NCBI RefSeq assembly: GCF_018282095.1
Contig: NZ_CP074128.1
Coordinates: 186,001 to 250,000, forward strand
Source: Pseudovibrio brasiliensis
GTDB taxonomy: Bacteria > Pseudomonadota > Alphaproteobacteria > Rhizobiales > Stappiaceae
Direction: 5' to 3'
Length of the DNA stretch: 64,000 bases
The position numbers were made by a program, and so were the translations under genes. Shown here one piece after another: positions 18,450 through 27,107 of the stretch. How positions within the stretch are numbered: the first letter of the stretch is position 1; each line of letters opens with the position of its first letter. The notes under the pieces are model-generated. The model did no database searches. It was not told the DNA's origin and saw nothing but the letters and a program-made list of their open reading frames with translations.

Positions 18450-18935
18450 ATGGCACTGGACCGATGGATTGCTCTTGTCATTCTGGCAGTGAGCCTCAGC
18501 TACGGATACACGGCGTTCTTTTTGATGGACGCAGGCCTGCCGCCTTTCATGCGGTTTAACCCGATCTGGCCAAGCACGTTTCCAAAAGTCATTGCAGTAT
18601 TGGCCGCAATCACCAGCCTTGCCATTCTGCTTGGCTTTGAAAAGAAACCTGCTGAGAGCGATGCGGACGAGATCGATTTCAGCAGATTGTGGGACTACAA
18701 CATTGGACAGGCAGTCTTTCTGCTGGCGTTGATGGCGGCCTACGCCTTGCTGTTGCGCCCTGCTGGCTTCTTGCTCTCCACTCTGCTCTTCATCGTGATT
18801 GGCGCAGCTCTTTTAGGCGAGCGACGCTTCGTGATCCTCGTGCCTGTTGCCGCCGTTGCTGCTGGTGGTGTCTGGTATCTGGTTCAGCAAACACTGGGTA
18901 TCTACCTCAGCCCGCTGCCGACATTTCTAAACTAG
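18450..18935 (+). CDS. tctB: Tripartite tricarboxylate transporter small membrane subunit TctB
   Basis: This is a protein of about 161 residues with four hydrophobic segments, the normal size and topology for TctB. The second half, LLRPAGFLLSTLLFIVIG, is characteristic. It pairs with TctA in the inner membrane. ATG 18450 is placed by the GGGAGGGG site just upstream; ATG 18447 is also possible. It lies 66 bases after tctC and 9 before tctA. Confidence 0.88.
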   Translation: MALDRWIALVILAVSLSYGYTAFFLMDAGLPPFMRFNPIWPSTFPKVIAVLAAITSLAILLGFEKKPAESDADEIDFSRLWDYNIGQAVFLLALMAAYALLLRPAGFLLSTLLFIVIGAALLGERRFVILVPVAAVAAGGVWYLVQQTLGIYLSPLPTFLN

Positions 18936-18944
18936 GAGGCCACA

Positions 18945-20462
18945 ATGTTAGACGGTATCTGGATTGGCCTCTCAACGGCTTTCTCATTCTCTAATCTCTT
19001 AATGGTGATTGGTGGCTGTCTGATCGGCACCTTCATCGGTATGCTGCCGGGCCTCGGCCCTATGTCCATCATCGCGATTATGATCCCGGTGGCAATCTCC
19101 ATCGGTGATCCTTCCGCTGCACTGATCCTGCTTGCTGGTGTGTACTACGGCGCGATCTTTGGTGGGTCCACCTCCTCCATCCTCATTAATGCGCCGGGTG
19201 TAGCTTCCACCGTTGCCACCAGCTTCGATGGCTATCCGCTGGCCCGTCAGGGCAAGGCTGGTAAAGCGCTGACTGTGGCCGCAATCGCTTCTTTCGCGGG
19301 TGGCAGCATCGGCGCTATCCTGCTGATGATCTTCGCACCAGCGCTGGCCTCTGTCGCCCTGCTCTTCCACTCCGCCGAGTACTTCGCGCTCATGGTGGTC
19401 GGTCTTTCTGCAATCGCCGCGTTTGCCGGCAGCGGACAGGTGGCGAAGGCGCTGCTAATGACCTTGGTGGGCCTGATGATGGCAACCGTTGGTGAAGGTG
19501 CGCTGTTCAACCAGCCACGCTTCACCATGGGCATTCTGGACCTTCAGTCTGGCTTCGGCTTCATCACATTGGCAATGGCCATGTTCGCTCTGCCAGAAGC
19601 ACTGTTCCTCGTGCTGGATCCTTCCCGCTCCAACTCTGGTGGCAATGGTGGCGATATCAAAGATCTGCGCATCACCAAGGAAGAAGCTAAGAAGATCACC
19701 CCAGTTATCGGACGCCAATCTATTCAGGGCTTCCTGATCGGCGTTCTGCCCGGTGCTGGCGCGACCATCGCTTCCTTCCTGGGTTACGCGGTGGAGCGTA
19801 ACATCGCACCGAAAGAAGAACAGGCTGAGTTCGGCAAAGGCTCCGTCAAAGGCCTCGCTGCTCCCGAGTCAGCCAATAATGCAGCGTGTACCGGTTCCTT
19901 CGTTCCCCTTCTGACCCTTGGCATTCCCGGTTCAGGTACCACAGCAATCCTGCTGGGTGCTCTCATCGCTCTGAACGTTTCCCCGGGCCCACGCCTGATG
20001 GTGGATCAACCGGAGATCTTCTGGTCCGTAATCATCTCCATGTATGTGGGCAATGTGATCCTGCTGATCCTGAATCTGCCGCTGATCCCGTACATCGCTA
20101 AGGTGCTGGCTGTTCCGCGCAATTATCTCATTCCGTTCATTCTGTTCTTCACCCTAATGGGCGCATATATTGGGCAGAACAACGCGACGGAGCTGCTGAT
20201 GCTCGTGGGCTTTGGGGTGTGCGCAACGCTTCTGCGCTTTGCCAACTATCCGCTAGCACCGCTGTTGATCGGCTTCATTCTGGGCAGCATGCTGGAAGAT
20301 AACTTCTCCCGCTCCATGCAGCTTTATGATGGCATTGGCTTTATTCTGGAACGCCCGATGACCATGGGCCTGCTGGCTCTGGCGGTTATTCTGGTCGTGC
20401 TGCCAACCATCCGTGCACGCCGCGTACGCAAACAAGAACTGCAGGCCGCTGAAAGCGACTGA
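18945..20462 (+). CDS. tctA: Tripartite tricarboxylate transporter large membrane subunit TctA
   Basis: This 505-residue protein has about twelve hydrophobic segments and the internally duplicated TctA signature. The first copy is GTFIGMLPGLGPMSIIAIMIP and the second is FLIGVLPGAGATIASFLGYA. The segment APESANNAACTGSFVPLLTL is also a family hallmark. It forms the transport channel for the carboxylate delivered by TctC. AGGAGG precedes ATG 18945. The regulated substrate is unknown; citrate-like compounds are the family default. Confidence 0.93.
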   Translation: MLDGIWIGLSTAFSFSNLLMVIGGCLIGTFIGMLPGLGPMSIIAIMIPVAISIGDPSAALILLAGVYYGAIFGGSTSSILINAPGVASTVATSFDGYPLARQGKAGKALTVAAIASFAGGSIGAILLMIFAPALASVALLFHSAEYFALMVVGLSAIAAFAGSGQVAKALLMTLVGLMMATVGEGALFNQPRFTMGILDLQSGFGFITLAMAMFALPEALFLVLDPSRSNSGGNGGDIKDLRITKEEAKKITPVIGRQSIQGFLIGVLPGAGATIASFLGYAVERNIAPKEEQAEFGKGSVKGLAAPESANNAACTGSFVPLLTLGIPGSGTTAILLGALIALNVSPGPRLMVDQPEIFWSVIISMYVGNVILLILNLPLIPYIAKVLAVPRNYLIPFILFFTLMGAYIGQNNATELLMLVGFGVCATLLRFANYPLAPLLIGFILGSMLEDNFSRSMQLYDGIGFILERPMTMGLLALAVILVVLPTIRARRVRKQELQAAESD

Positions 20463-20488
20463 TGACACAGCAGCTGGGAAACTGAGTT

Positions 20489-21547
20489 TTGGCATTTGAG
20501 AGAAAAGACCTTTTCAACCTTTCCATAACGCTTGCGATTGCGGGCGCTGGAGTAGGGCTTTTTTCTCTCCTCGGTTTTCCAGCTGCCCCCCTCACCGGTT
20601 CAGCCCTGGCTGTTTCCATTGGAGGTATGCTTGGTGCGCCGGTTACCGTTCCTCTTTGGCTGCGGACCCTGTGCTTTATCGTGCTCGGCACAGGCATCGG
20701 TTCCGGAGTTACACCAGCCGTCATTGATGCCGCCGTAACATGGCCTGCCAGCTTCCTCGCTCTCGGCATCAGCCTTGTCCTGAGTATGCTTTTCAGCCGA
20801 ATGGTTCTGGTGCGGTTTTTCGGCTTTGATGCCTACAATGCTTCACTAGCCTCATCACCGGGGCACCTGAGCTACATCCTCAGCATGGCGGCAGATGCCA
20901 AGGCGGATATGACGCGTATCGGCCTTGCCCAAAGCACGCGGGTTCTCTTCCTCACCATCTGCGTGCCCCTCTTCGTCACTTTGCTGTTTGAAGAAACCGG
21001 TGCCTCTTTCCTCCCGACGCAGAACATCACCCCACTCTCAGCAGTTTATCTTCTGCTGGGCGCTGCTGTGATGGGAACCATCTTCCTGAAGATGAAACTG
21101 CCTGCAGCCTACCTGCTCGGTGGAATGCTCGTGTCCTCTCTTGGGCACCTGACGGAGTTCACCCCCGGCAAGATGCCGGACTGGGCCACGCTCAGCTCAT
21201 TTCTGGTTATGGGAGCTTTGATCGGCACCCGCTTTAAAGGCATCAGCCCAGACCTTTTCGCAAAGGCCATCGGCGCGGGTATTGCTGTCACTTTCATCAC
21301 TGTCGGCATGGCCATCCTCGGCGTTGTATTGGCTATGCCGCTGGTTGGTCTGGACCCGAGCCTGCTGTTCGTCGCTTTTGCTCCCGGCGGTGTAGAAGCC
21401 ATGGCAGCAATCGCGGTACAGAGCGGACTGGACCCAACCTTCGTCGCCGCCCACCACGTCTTCCGCCTTCTGCTCCTGACCTTCCTCGTGCCGCTGTTGC
21501 TGAGGCGGGCGAAGATTGAAACTATGAATAACTCTAGTTTTAAATGA
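20489..21547 (+). CDS. AbrB-family integral membrane protein
   Basis: This 352-residue hydrophobic protein has two homologous halves of about five helices each. It belongs to the AbrB duplication family (often mislabelled ammonia monooxygenase), which is distinct from the AbrB DNA-binding regulator. Conserved stretches include GTGIGSGVTPAVIDAA, SSPGHLSYILSMAADAKAD and FAPGGVEAMAAIA. It follows tctA by 26 bases on the same strand, an arrangement seen at other tct loci, so it may assist carboxylate transport. The start appears to be TTG 20489 (L-A-F-E-R-K region), since no ATG lies near the conserved N terminus. Confidence 0.82.
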   Translation: MAFERKDLFNLSITLAIAGAGVGLFSLLGFPAAPLTGSALAVSIGGMLGAPVTVPLWLRTLCFIVLGTGIGSGVTPAVIDAAVTWPASFLALGISLVLSMLFSRMVLVRFFGFDAYNASLASSPGHLSYILSMAADAKADMTRIGLAQSTRVLFLTICVPLFVTLLFEETGASFLPTQNITPLSAVYLLLGAAVMGTIFLKMKLPAAYLLGGMLVSSLGHLTEFTPGKMPDWATLSSFLVMGALIGTRFKGISPDLFAKAIGAGIAVTFITVGMAILGVVLAMPLVGLDPSLLFVAFAPGGVEAMAAIAVQSGLDPTFVAAHHVFRLLLLTFLVPLLLRRAKIETMNNSSFK

Positions 21548-21602
21548 AATTTAAAATACTGACTTTATTGATCTCGTAGTCACTTTGTCGGGATGTGGTG
21601 GT

Positions 21603-22535
21603 ATGTGGTCAAAAGCAGAGATTTTTAGAAATAAAATTATTGTCAGTCTTCTTTTTATTGATGCTTTTCTATTCTATTTCTTTGACAAACAGCCAGATTA
21701 TGTTGGCTTTAGTCTGAGTTTTTTAATCAGTATATCCTTCGTTGGAATAGCTGCTTACTATCACTACAAGCGCGCTGAACCAAAGATTGCAAAAGCTTTT
21801 AAAGCCACATCGCACCTTGTTCTTTACACCGCACTCGGCTCAATTTTTAACCACTTGCTGGTTCTGACTAATCGCCCCACAATCGATAGTGCTCTGACGG
21901 CTATAGACAGTACTTTCGGGTTTTATTGGCCTGAATTTATAGAGATGGCTCAGAACATACCTTTATTGGATACACTAAGCTCATTTGCATACAACTCATC
22001 ACTCCCACAGATTGCATTTGTGGTTCTGGTTTTGAGCTTTTCCGGAAGGTTTGAGAGGCTCGATAATGTGCTAAACGCCTTCGTAATCAGTAGTTTGATT
22101 ACAATTGTGTTTTGGGCACTTTTCCCATCATTTGGTTCTTACGTACACTACAGCCTTACGAATGAGGTTTCAGAAATACCAGGTCTGGTCGTCAACAAAG
22201 AGAATGTCGAGTTGATACTTCAATACCGTAGCGGTGATTGGGATACTCTATGGGTTGATAAACTCACTGGCCTCATCGCTTTGCCATCATTCCATACTGT
22301 CATGGCCGTGCTGACAATTTATGCATGCTGGGGCGTACGTTTTATAGCTTGGCCTGTTTTTGCATTGAATATGCTTGTTCTAATCTCTGTGCCCATTGAT
22401 GGGGGGCACCATTTGGTAGACGTGTTTGCGGGAGTAATGGTTGCTGTATTTGTGATTACATTGGTTGAAGGAAAAGCACACTCCTTACAGTCGATGTTTT
22501 CAAAGCAAAAAGATTTGCAATCGCTAGGGCGTTAA
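21603..22535 (+). CDS. PAP2-superfamily membrane phosphatase / inositolphosphotransferase-like
   Basis: This 310-residue protein has six or so membrane helices and a C-terminal PAP2 active site: IALPSFHTVMAV (S-x-x-x-H type box) and IDGGHHLVDVFAGV (H-x-x-x-D). It groups with the PAP2_3 proteins related to Aur1/Ipt1 phosphotransferases, which act on lipid phosphates or transfer phospho-head groups. ATG 21603 was chosen over an upstream TTG 21585. The gene is clearly more AT-rich than its neighbours (for example 16 G+C in 21601-21660), which suggests a different origin. It has no obvious link to the tct genes. Confidence 0.8.
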   Translation: MWSKAEIFRNKIIVSLLFIDAFLFYFFDKQPDYVGFSLSFLISISFVGIAAYYHYKRAEPKIAKAFKATSHLVLYTALGSIFNHLLVLTNRPTIDSALTAIDSTFGFYWPEFIEMAQNIPLLDTLSSFAYNSSLPQIAFVVLVLSFSGRFERLDNVLNAFVISSLITIVFWALFPSFGSYVHYSLTNEVSEIPGLVVNKENVELILQYRSGDWDTLWVDKLTGLIALPSFHTVMAVLTIYACWGVRFIAWPVFALNMLVLISVPIDGGHHLVDVFAGVMVAVFVITLVEGKAHSLQSMFSKQKDLQSLGR

Positions 22536-22772
22536 AGATCTCTTGTAAGTCCTCCAACCCACTCAATGATCAGGCGTGAATCTACGTAGGAGTTGAGCTG
22601 AAAAATGCATTCCGAATAGGTTAGGCGGAAGTATTTTCCTCAAATTGGACCAAAGCTCAAAAATTTCCCTTATTCATGAAGGTATATCAATCGGCTCAAG
22701 ACATTAATTCTCAGGGCAACCTGATAGCCTCGCGGAATAATAATTATTCCAATGAAACCGACGGGGAGTTTA

Positions 22773-25172
22773 ATGAGCGCAGCTTCACTGGAAACTTTGG
22801 GAACACTGGAAAGCCGTGTGCGATGGCTTGCCTCCTGGACCATTCACAATGCCAACCATCTGCGTGGGGCTGATGTTGGTGATGTGAAAGTTGGCGGCCA
22901 TCAGGCCTCCTGCGCCTCCATCAGCACCATCATGACTGCGCTGTATTTTCATAGCCTGCGCCCACAGGATCGGGTGGCCGTGAAGCCCCATGCCGGACCG
23001 ATTTTTCATGCAATCCAGTATCTGGCCGGGAACCAGAGTCTGGAGAAGCTGCAGAACTTCCGCGGATTTCATGGTGCACAGTCTTATCCATCACGCACCA
23101 AGGACGTTGACGATGTTGACTTCTCAACCGGCTCCGTTGGCCTTGGTGTGGCGCAGACGCTGTTTTCGTCACTGGTGCAGGACTATGTGAAGGCCCATGG
23201 CGGCCTCAACAAAGCACCGGAAGGTCGCATGATCTCTCTGGTCGGCGATGCGGAGATGGATGAAGGCAACATCTATGAGGCATTGCTGGAAGGCTGGAAG
23301 CATGGCCTGCGCAATTGCTGGTGGATCGTGGATTACAACCGCCAGTCTCTGGATGCAGTGATCCGTGAAGGGCTTTGGGAGAAGTTCGAAAGCATCTTCC
23401 GCAACTTCGGCTGGGAGGTCGTCACCCTCAAGTATGGCAGTCTGCAGGAAGAGGCTTTCAAAGAGCCGGGTGGCAACAAGCTGCGTGATTGGATCGACCT
23501 ATGCCCCAACCAGCTTTACTGCGCCCTCGCCTATCAGGGCGGTGCTGCGTGGCGTAGACGTCTGCTGGATGATCTGGGAGATCAGGGTGAAGTCACTGAA
23601 CTGATCGAGCGCCGCAGTGATGAAGAGCTTTCAAAACTCATGTGCAATCTGGGTGGACATGATCTGCCCTCTCTGATTGAAGCCTTTGAGAAGGCAGGCA
23701 AGCATGATCGGCCTGTTCTTTTCCTTTGCTACACGGTCAAAGGCTTTGGTCTTCCTCTTGCTGGGCACAAGGACAATCATGCAGGGTTGATGACTTCCAA
23801 GCAGATGGAAGAGTACCGCAAGCTGGAAGGCATTCGCGAAGGCTATGAGTGGGACAAGTGGGAGAGTGCTGCAGATCCGCAGGACCTGGAAAAGTTTGTT
23901 GCTGAAGCGCCCTTCTTCTCTAAAGGTAGTCGCCGATACTCCGCTAAGACTGTGCCAGTTCCTCCGCAGTTACCTGCGCCAAATGCTGCGGAGAAGATGC
24001 TCTCGACCCAGATGGGGTTTGGTCAGATCCTGCATGAAATTTCCAAGCAGGATGAAGAACTCGCCAAACATATCGTGACGACTGCGCCGGATGTGACGGT
24101 CTCTACAAACCTTGGTCCATGGGTCAACCAGCGGGGTTTGTTTGCAAAGGAAGAGTTGGCGGATACGTTCAAGGCAGAACGGATCCCCTCCACCTTCAAA
24201 TGGGCGTTCTCTCCGCAAGGCCAGCACATTGAGCTTGGGATTGCAGAGTCCAACCTCTTCCTGCTGCTTTCCGCATTGGGCCTGTCCCACAGCATTAACG
24301 GTCAGCGCCTGCTGCCGATTGGCACGGTCTATGATCCGTTCATTTTGCGCGCGGCTGATCAGCTCAATTACGCCTGCTATCAGGATGCCCGTTTCATGCT
24401 GGTGGCGACGCCGTCCGGTGTGACGTTGGCGCCAGAAGGCGGGGCGCACCAATCCATCAGCACGCCGCTGATCGGGATGGCGCAGGATGGCCTCGCTGCG
24501 TTTGAGCCCGCCTTCGTGGATGAGCTCGCCACCATTATGCGCTTTGGCTTCGACTACATGCAGCGTGATGGTGAGGGCGACCCGGATGAGCGCACTTGGC
24601 TGCGGGATCAGACTGGTGGTTCCATCTACCTGCGCCTGTCGACGCGTCCGTTGGAGCAACCCCTGCGCACCTTCACGCCAGAGGAAGAGCAGGACATAGT
24701 CGATGGTGCCTACTGGCTGCGCAAGCCGGGGCCGAATGCGGAGATCGTGATCGCCTACACCGGTGCAGTGGCACCAGAAGCCATCAACGCTGTTGGTCTG
24801 ATGGCAGAAGATCGCCGCGATGTGGGCTTGCTGGCCATCACGTCTGCCGACCGCCTCAATGCAGGATGGACAGCGGCACAGCGTGCACGTGATCGCGGTG
24901 CCATGCATGCCCGCAGCCACATTGAGCGCCTGTTTGATGATGTGCCGGACAATTGCTCGCTGATCACAGTTCTGGATGGTCATCCTGCCACCCTTGCGTG
25001 GCTCGGAGCCGTCAAAGGAAACACGATCCGCACGCTTGGTGTGGAACACTTTGGGCAGACGGGTACCATCGCTGACCTTTATGCGCATTACGGCATCGAC
25101 GCTCAGTCTATTTTGCGTGCAGCTGAAACGATTTCGACAGGCGGCAAGATTCGCTACATCAAGGCGAGTTAG
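22773..25172 (+). CDS. Homodimeric-type 2-oxoacid (pyruvate) dehydrogenase E1, AceE/MdeB-like
   Basis: This 799-residue thiamine-diphosphate enzyme has the AceE layout: an N-terminal TPP domain with GDAEMDEGNIYEALLEG and the Mg-ligand Asn in VDYNRQSLD, then a transketolase-like central domain (LGIAESNLFLLLSALG) and a C-terminal domain. It is shorter than enterobacterial AceE (887). No E2 or E3 gene is nearby, so it must borrow them or act with partners elsewhere. Stand-alone relatives such as Pseudomonas MdeB use 2-oxobutyrate. The start is ATG 22773 behind GGGGAG; ATG 22752 lacks a ribosome site. The next gene is a hydroxyaspartate-aldolase-like enzyme, 90 bases downstream. Confidence 0.88.
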   Translation: MSAASLETLGTLESRVRWLASWTIHNANHLRGADVGDVKVGGHQASCASISTIMTALYFHSLRPQDRVAVKPHAGPIFHAIQYLAGNQSLEKLQNFRGFHGAQSYPSRTKDVDDVDFSTGSVGLGVAQTLFSSLVQDYVKAHGGLNKAPEGRMISLVGDAEMDEGNIYEALLEGWKHGLRNCWWIVDYNRQSLDAVIREGLWEKFESIFRNFGWEVVTLKYGSLQEEAFKEPGGNKLRDWIDLCPNQLYCALAYQGGAAWRRRLLDDLGDQGEVTELIERRSDEELSKLMCNLGGHDLPSLIEAFEKAGKHDRPVLFLCYTVKGFGLPLAGHKDNHAGLMTSKQMEEYRKLEGIREGYEWDKWESAADPQDLEKFVAEAPFFSKGSRRYSAKTVPVPPQLPAPNAAEKMLSTQMGFGQILHEISKQDEELAKHIVTTAPDVTVSTNLGPWVNQRGLFAKEELADTFKAERIPSTFKWAFSPQGQHIELGIAESNLFLLLSALGLSHSINGQRLLPIGTVYDPFILRAADQLNYACYQDARFMLVATPSGVTLAPEGGAHQSISTPLIGMAQDGLAAFEPAFVDELATIMRFGFDYMQRDGEGDPDERTWLRDQTGGSIYLRLSTRPLEQPLRTFTPEEEQDIVDGAYWLRKPGPNAEIVIAYTGAVAPEAINAVGLMAEDRRDVGLLAITSADRLNAGWTAAQRARDRGAMHARSHIERLFDDVPDNCSLITVLDGHPATLAWLGAVKGNTIRTLGVEHFGQTGTIADLYAHYGIDAQSILRAAETISTGGKIRYIKAS

Positions 25173-25262
25173 ACTTGCATGGCAGAAGCGATGTGTGGTG
25201 CATTGCTTCTGCTGTTTTGATTATTGCGTTTAAAGAATGCTGCCTGCTGCAAGGATTTCGCT

Positions 25263-26414
25263 GTGACCTCAGATTTCTCTCAGTACACGCTTGGCTATGA
25301 CATTCCCGCTCTGCCAGGGATGAAGGTAGAGGACGTGCAAACGCCTGCGCTGATCGTGGATCTGGATGCCTTCGACCATAACCTTTTGAAGATGCGGGAT
25401 GAGGTCGCCAAATACGGCGTGCGGCATCGAGCACACTGCAAGATGCACAAATCTGCTGAGATTGCGAAACTGCAGATGGAGCAAGGCCATGCCTGCGGCG
25501 TGTGCTGCCAGAAGGCAAGCGAGGCCGAAGCGCTGGCAAGAGCAGGCATTACGGATATCATGGTGTCCAATGAGGTTTGCGATCCTTACAAGATTGACCG
25601 TCTGGCTCAGCTGCCAAAACTGGGCGCACGTATCCTCGTCTGCACCGACAATCTGCTAAATATTGCGGCCCTCTCTGAAGCTGCCGTGAAACATAGTACG
25701 GAGCTGGAGGTTCTGGTGGAATTGGACTGCGGCGGCAGTCGCTGCGGTGTGGCGGATAGCTCTGCGGTGCTGGAGTTGGCGACCGCGATCATTGCAGCAC
25801 CGAACCTGCGCTTTGCTGGTATCCAGTCCTATCAGGGGGCGGCTCAACATGCCTATGAGTACGCGGATCGCAAGGCTCTGTTGGATACGGCGATCACCAT
25901 CACCAAGGACGCGGTTGATCTGCTGGAAAGCAAGGAGATCCATTGCGATATCGTTGGTGGTGGAGGCACTGGCTCTTACCCGTTTGAAGCGGCTTCAGGT
26001 GTGTTCAACGAGCTGCAATGTGGGTCCTATCTGTTCATGGATGCGGACTATCGCCGCGTGAAAGACAAAGATGGTCAGTTGCTGCCAGCCTTTGAGCATG
26101 CGCTCTTTCTGCTAACCTCAATCATGTCCACCGACATTGATGGACAGGCTGTTTGTGATGCGGGACTGAAGGCCCACAGCGTCGATTCTGGACCGCCTAA
26201 GGTATTCGGGCGACTAGATCTGCAGAGCCTGGATTACTCAGATGAACACGGAGTTCTTAAGGATCCGCAGAATACCTTAAAGATCAACGATAAGATCAAG
26301 CTTGTGCCGGGACATTGCGACCCGACCTGTAACCTGCACGACTGGTATGTTGGCGTGCGAGGCGGTGTGGTGGAAACGCTCTGGCATGTGACTGCGCGCG
26401 GCAAGTTCTATTAG
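25263..26414 (+). CDS. PLP-dependent D-3-hydroxyaspartate/D-threonine aldolase (BhcC/DSD1-like)
   Basis: This 383-residue enzyme has an alanine-racemase-type barrel with PLP lysine K60 (RAHCKMHK). A C-terminal beta domain carries the divalent-metal motif GHCDPT (H351, D353). The H-x-D form is that of D-threonine aldolases; DSD1 D-serine dehydratases use H-x-C with zinc. The N terminus (GYDIPALPGM) and C terminus (NLHDWYVGVRGG) closely resemble Paracoccus 3-hydroxy-D-aspartate aldolase (BhcC), which splits beta-hydroxyaspartate to glycine and glyoxylate. No bhcA, bhcB or bhcD neighbours are seen, so a cycle role is uncertain. The start is GTG 25263 with AAGGA upstream. Confidence 0.85.
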   Translation: MTSDFSQYTLGYDIPALPGMKVEDVQTPALIVDLDAFDHNLLKMRDEVAKYGVRHRAHCKMHKSAEIAKLQMEQGHACGVCCQKASEAEALARAGITDIMVSNEVCDPYKIDRLAQLPKLGARILVCTDNLLNIAALSEAAVKHSTELEVLVELDCGGSRCGVADSSAVLELATAIIAAPNLRFAGIQSYQGAAQHAYEYADRKALLDTAITITKDAVDLLESKEIHCDIVGGGGTGSYPFEAASGVFNELQCGSYLFMDADYRRVKDKDGQLLPAFEHALFLLTSIMSTDIDGQAVCDAGLKAHSVDSGPPKVFGRLDLQSLDYSDEHGVLKDPQNTLKINDKIKLVPGHCDPTCNLHDWYVGVRGGVVETLWHVTARGKFY

Positions 26415-26605
26415 GCCCCTCCTCAGTGTTTGACAGATTCCTGCTTCCTCTGTAGGTTGCGCGGCAAGGGTTCAGGCCCCTGCCGCTCGTAGAGCTCATG
26501 CTCATGGTGAAGCCTGAAACAAGAGAGACGACATCAGCCTAAACAAGCGGGTTGGTGGCAATGCGAGCCCCATCAAGTTGATCCCGCATAGTTTGAGGCT
26601 ATGAC

Positions 26606-27043
26606 ATGAACGGATCTCTTCTTTCCCTTTCCGCGTTAAAAGCGCAGGCAAAGCAATTGCGTGCTGCGCTGGAAAAACGCGGCGAACCCATTTCACACTC
26701 CCAGACACTGGAACTCATTGCCCACCAGCATGGTTATCGGGACTGGAACACCCTTTACGCCGCTGTCGGCAACCGTCCACCCGTGCTGTATCTGCGCCCC
26801 GGGGACAGAGTTCAGGGCAAATACCTTGGCCAGCGGTTTCATGCGGAAGTTCTTGGTGTTCAAAGCTCTTCAGCGGCCTGCCGCGTTCGGTTAACATTGC
26901 AGTTTGATGAGGCTGTGGATGTGGTGAGTTTTGACAGCTTCTCCTCCTACCGCCACCGCGTCACCTGCACCGTGAATGCAGACGGCATGACCAGCGAGAG
27001 AACCTCGGATGGAGAACCGCATATGGTTCTTACCGGACTTTGA
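26606..27043 (+). CDS. Glyoxalase-related small protein
   Basis: This 145-residue protein begins with a helical segment (LSALKAQAKQLRAAL) followed by SHSQTLELIAHQHGYRDWNTL. That is the pattern of the N-terminal domain found in proteins annotated as glyoxalase-related in alphaproteobacteria. The C-terminal half is beta-rich (DRVQGKYLGQRFHAEVLGV). No catalytic residues can be assigned, and a true glyoxalase fold is not evident. It stands alone, with 190 bases of apparently empty DNA upstream, and converges with the glycoside hydrolase operon, sharing the terminator region at 27052-27082. Confidence 0.72.
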   Translation: MNGSLLSLSALKAQAKQLRAALEKRGEPISHSQTLELIAHQHGYRDWNTLYAAVGNRPPVLYLRPGDRVQGKYLGQRFHAEVLGVQSSSAACRVRLTLQFDEAVDVVSFDSFSSYRHRVTCTVNADGMTSERTSDGEPHMVLTGL

Positions 27044-27051
27044 CGCCACTC

Positions 27052-27082
27052 AAAAAAGACCGGGAGACCTGAGGCCTCCCGG
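27052..27082 (-). terminator. Rho-independent terminator of the glycoside-hydrolase/ABC operon
   Basis: The hairpin arms CCGGGAG (27060-27066) and CTCCCGG (27076-27082) are followed, on the minus strand, by a T-run (complement of AAAAAA at 27052-27057). It lies 26 bases beyond the stop of the glycoside hydrolase and 9 bases beyond the convergent glyoxalase-related gene. Confidence 0.75.
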
Positions 27083-27107
27083 CTTGAAAGAGGATGCAAT
27101 CATCCCG

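Noticed and set aside
22676-22873. Short open frame overlapping the start of the E1 gene
   Set aside because: It overlaps the conserved E1 N terminus in another frame and has no ribosome site.
23970-25088. Minus-strand open frame of 372 codons opposite the E1 gene
   Set aside because: It is a shadow of the strongly conserved E1 coding sequence. The translation is rich in His, Gln and Arg and matches nothing known.
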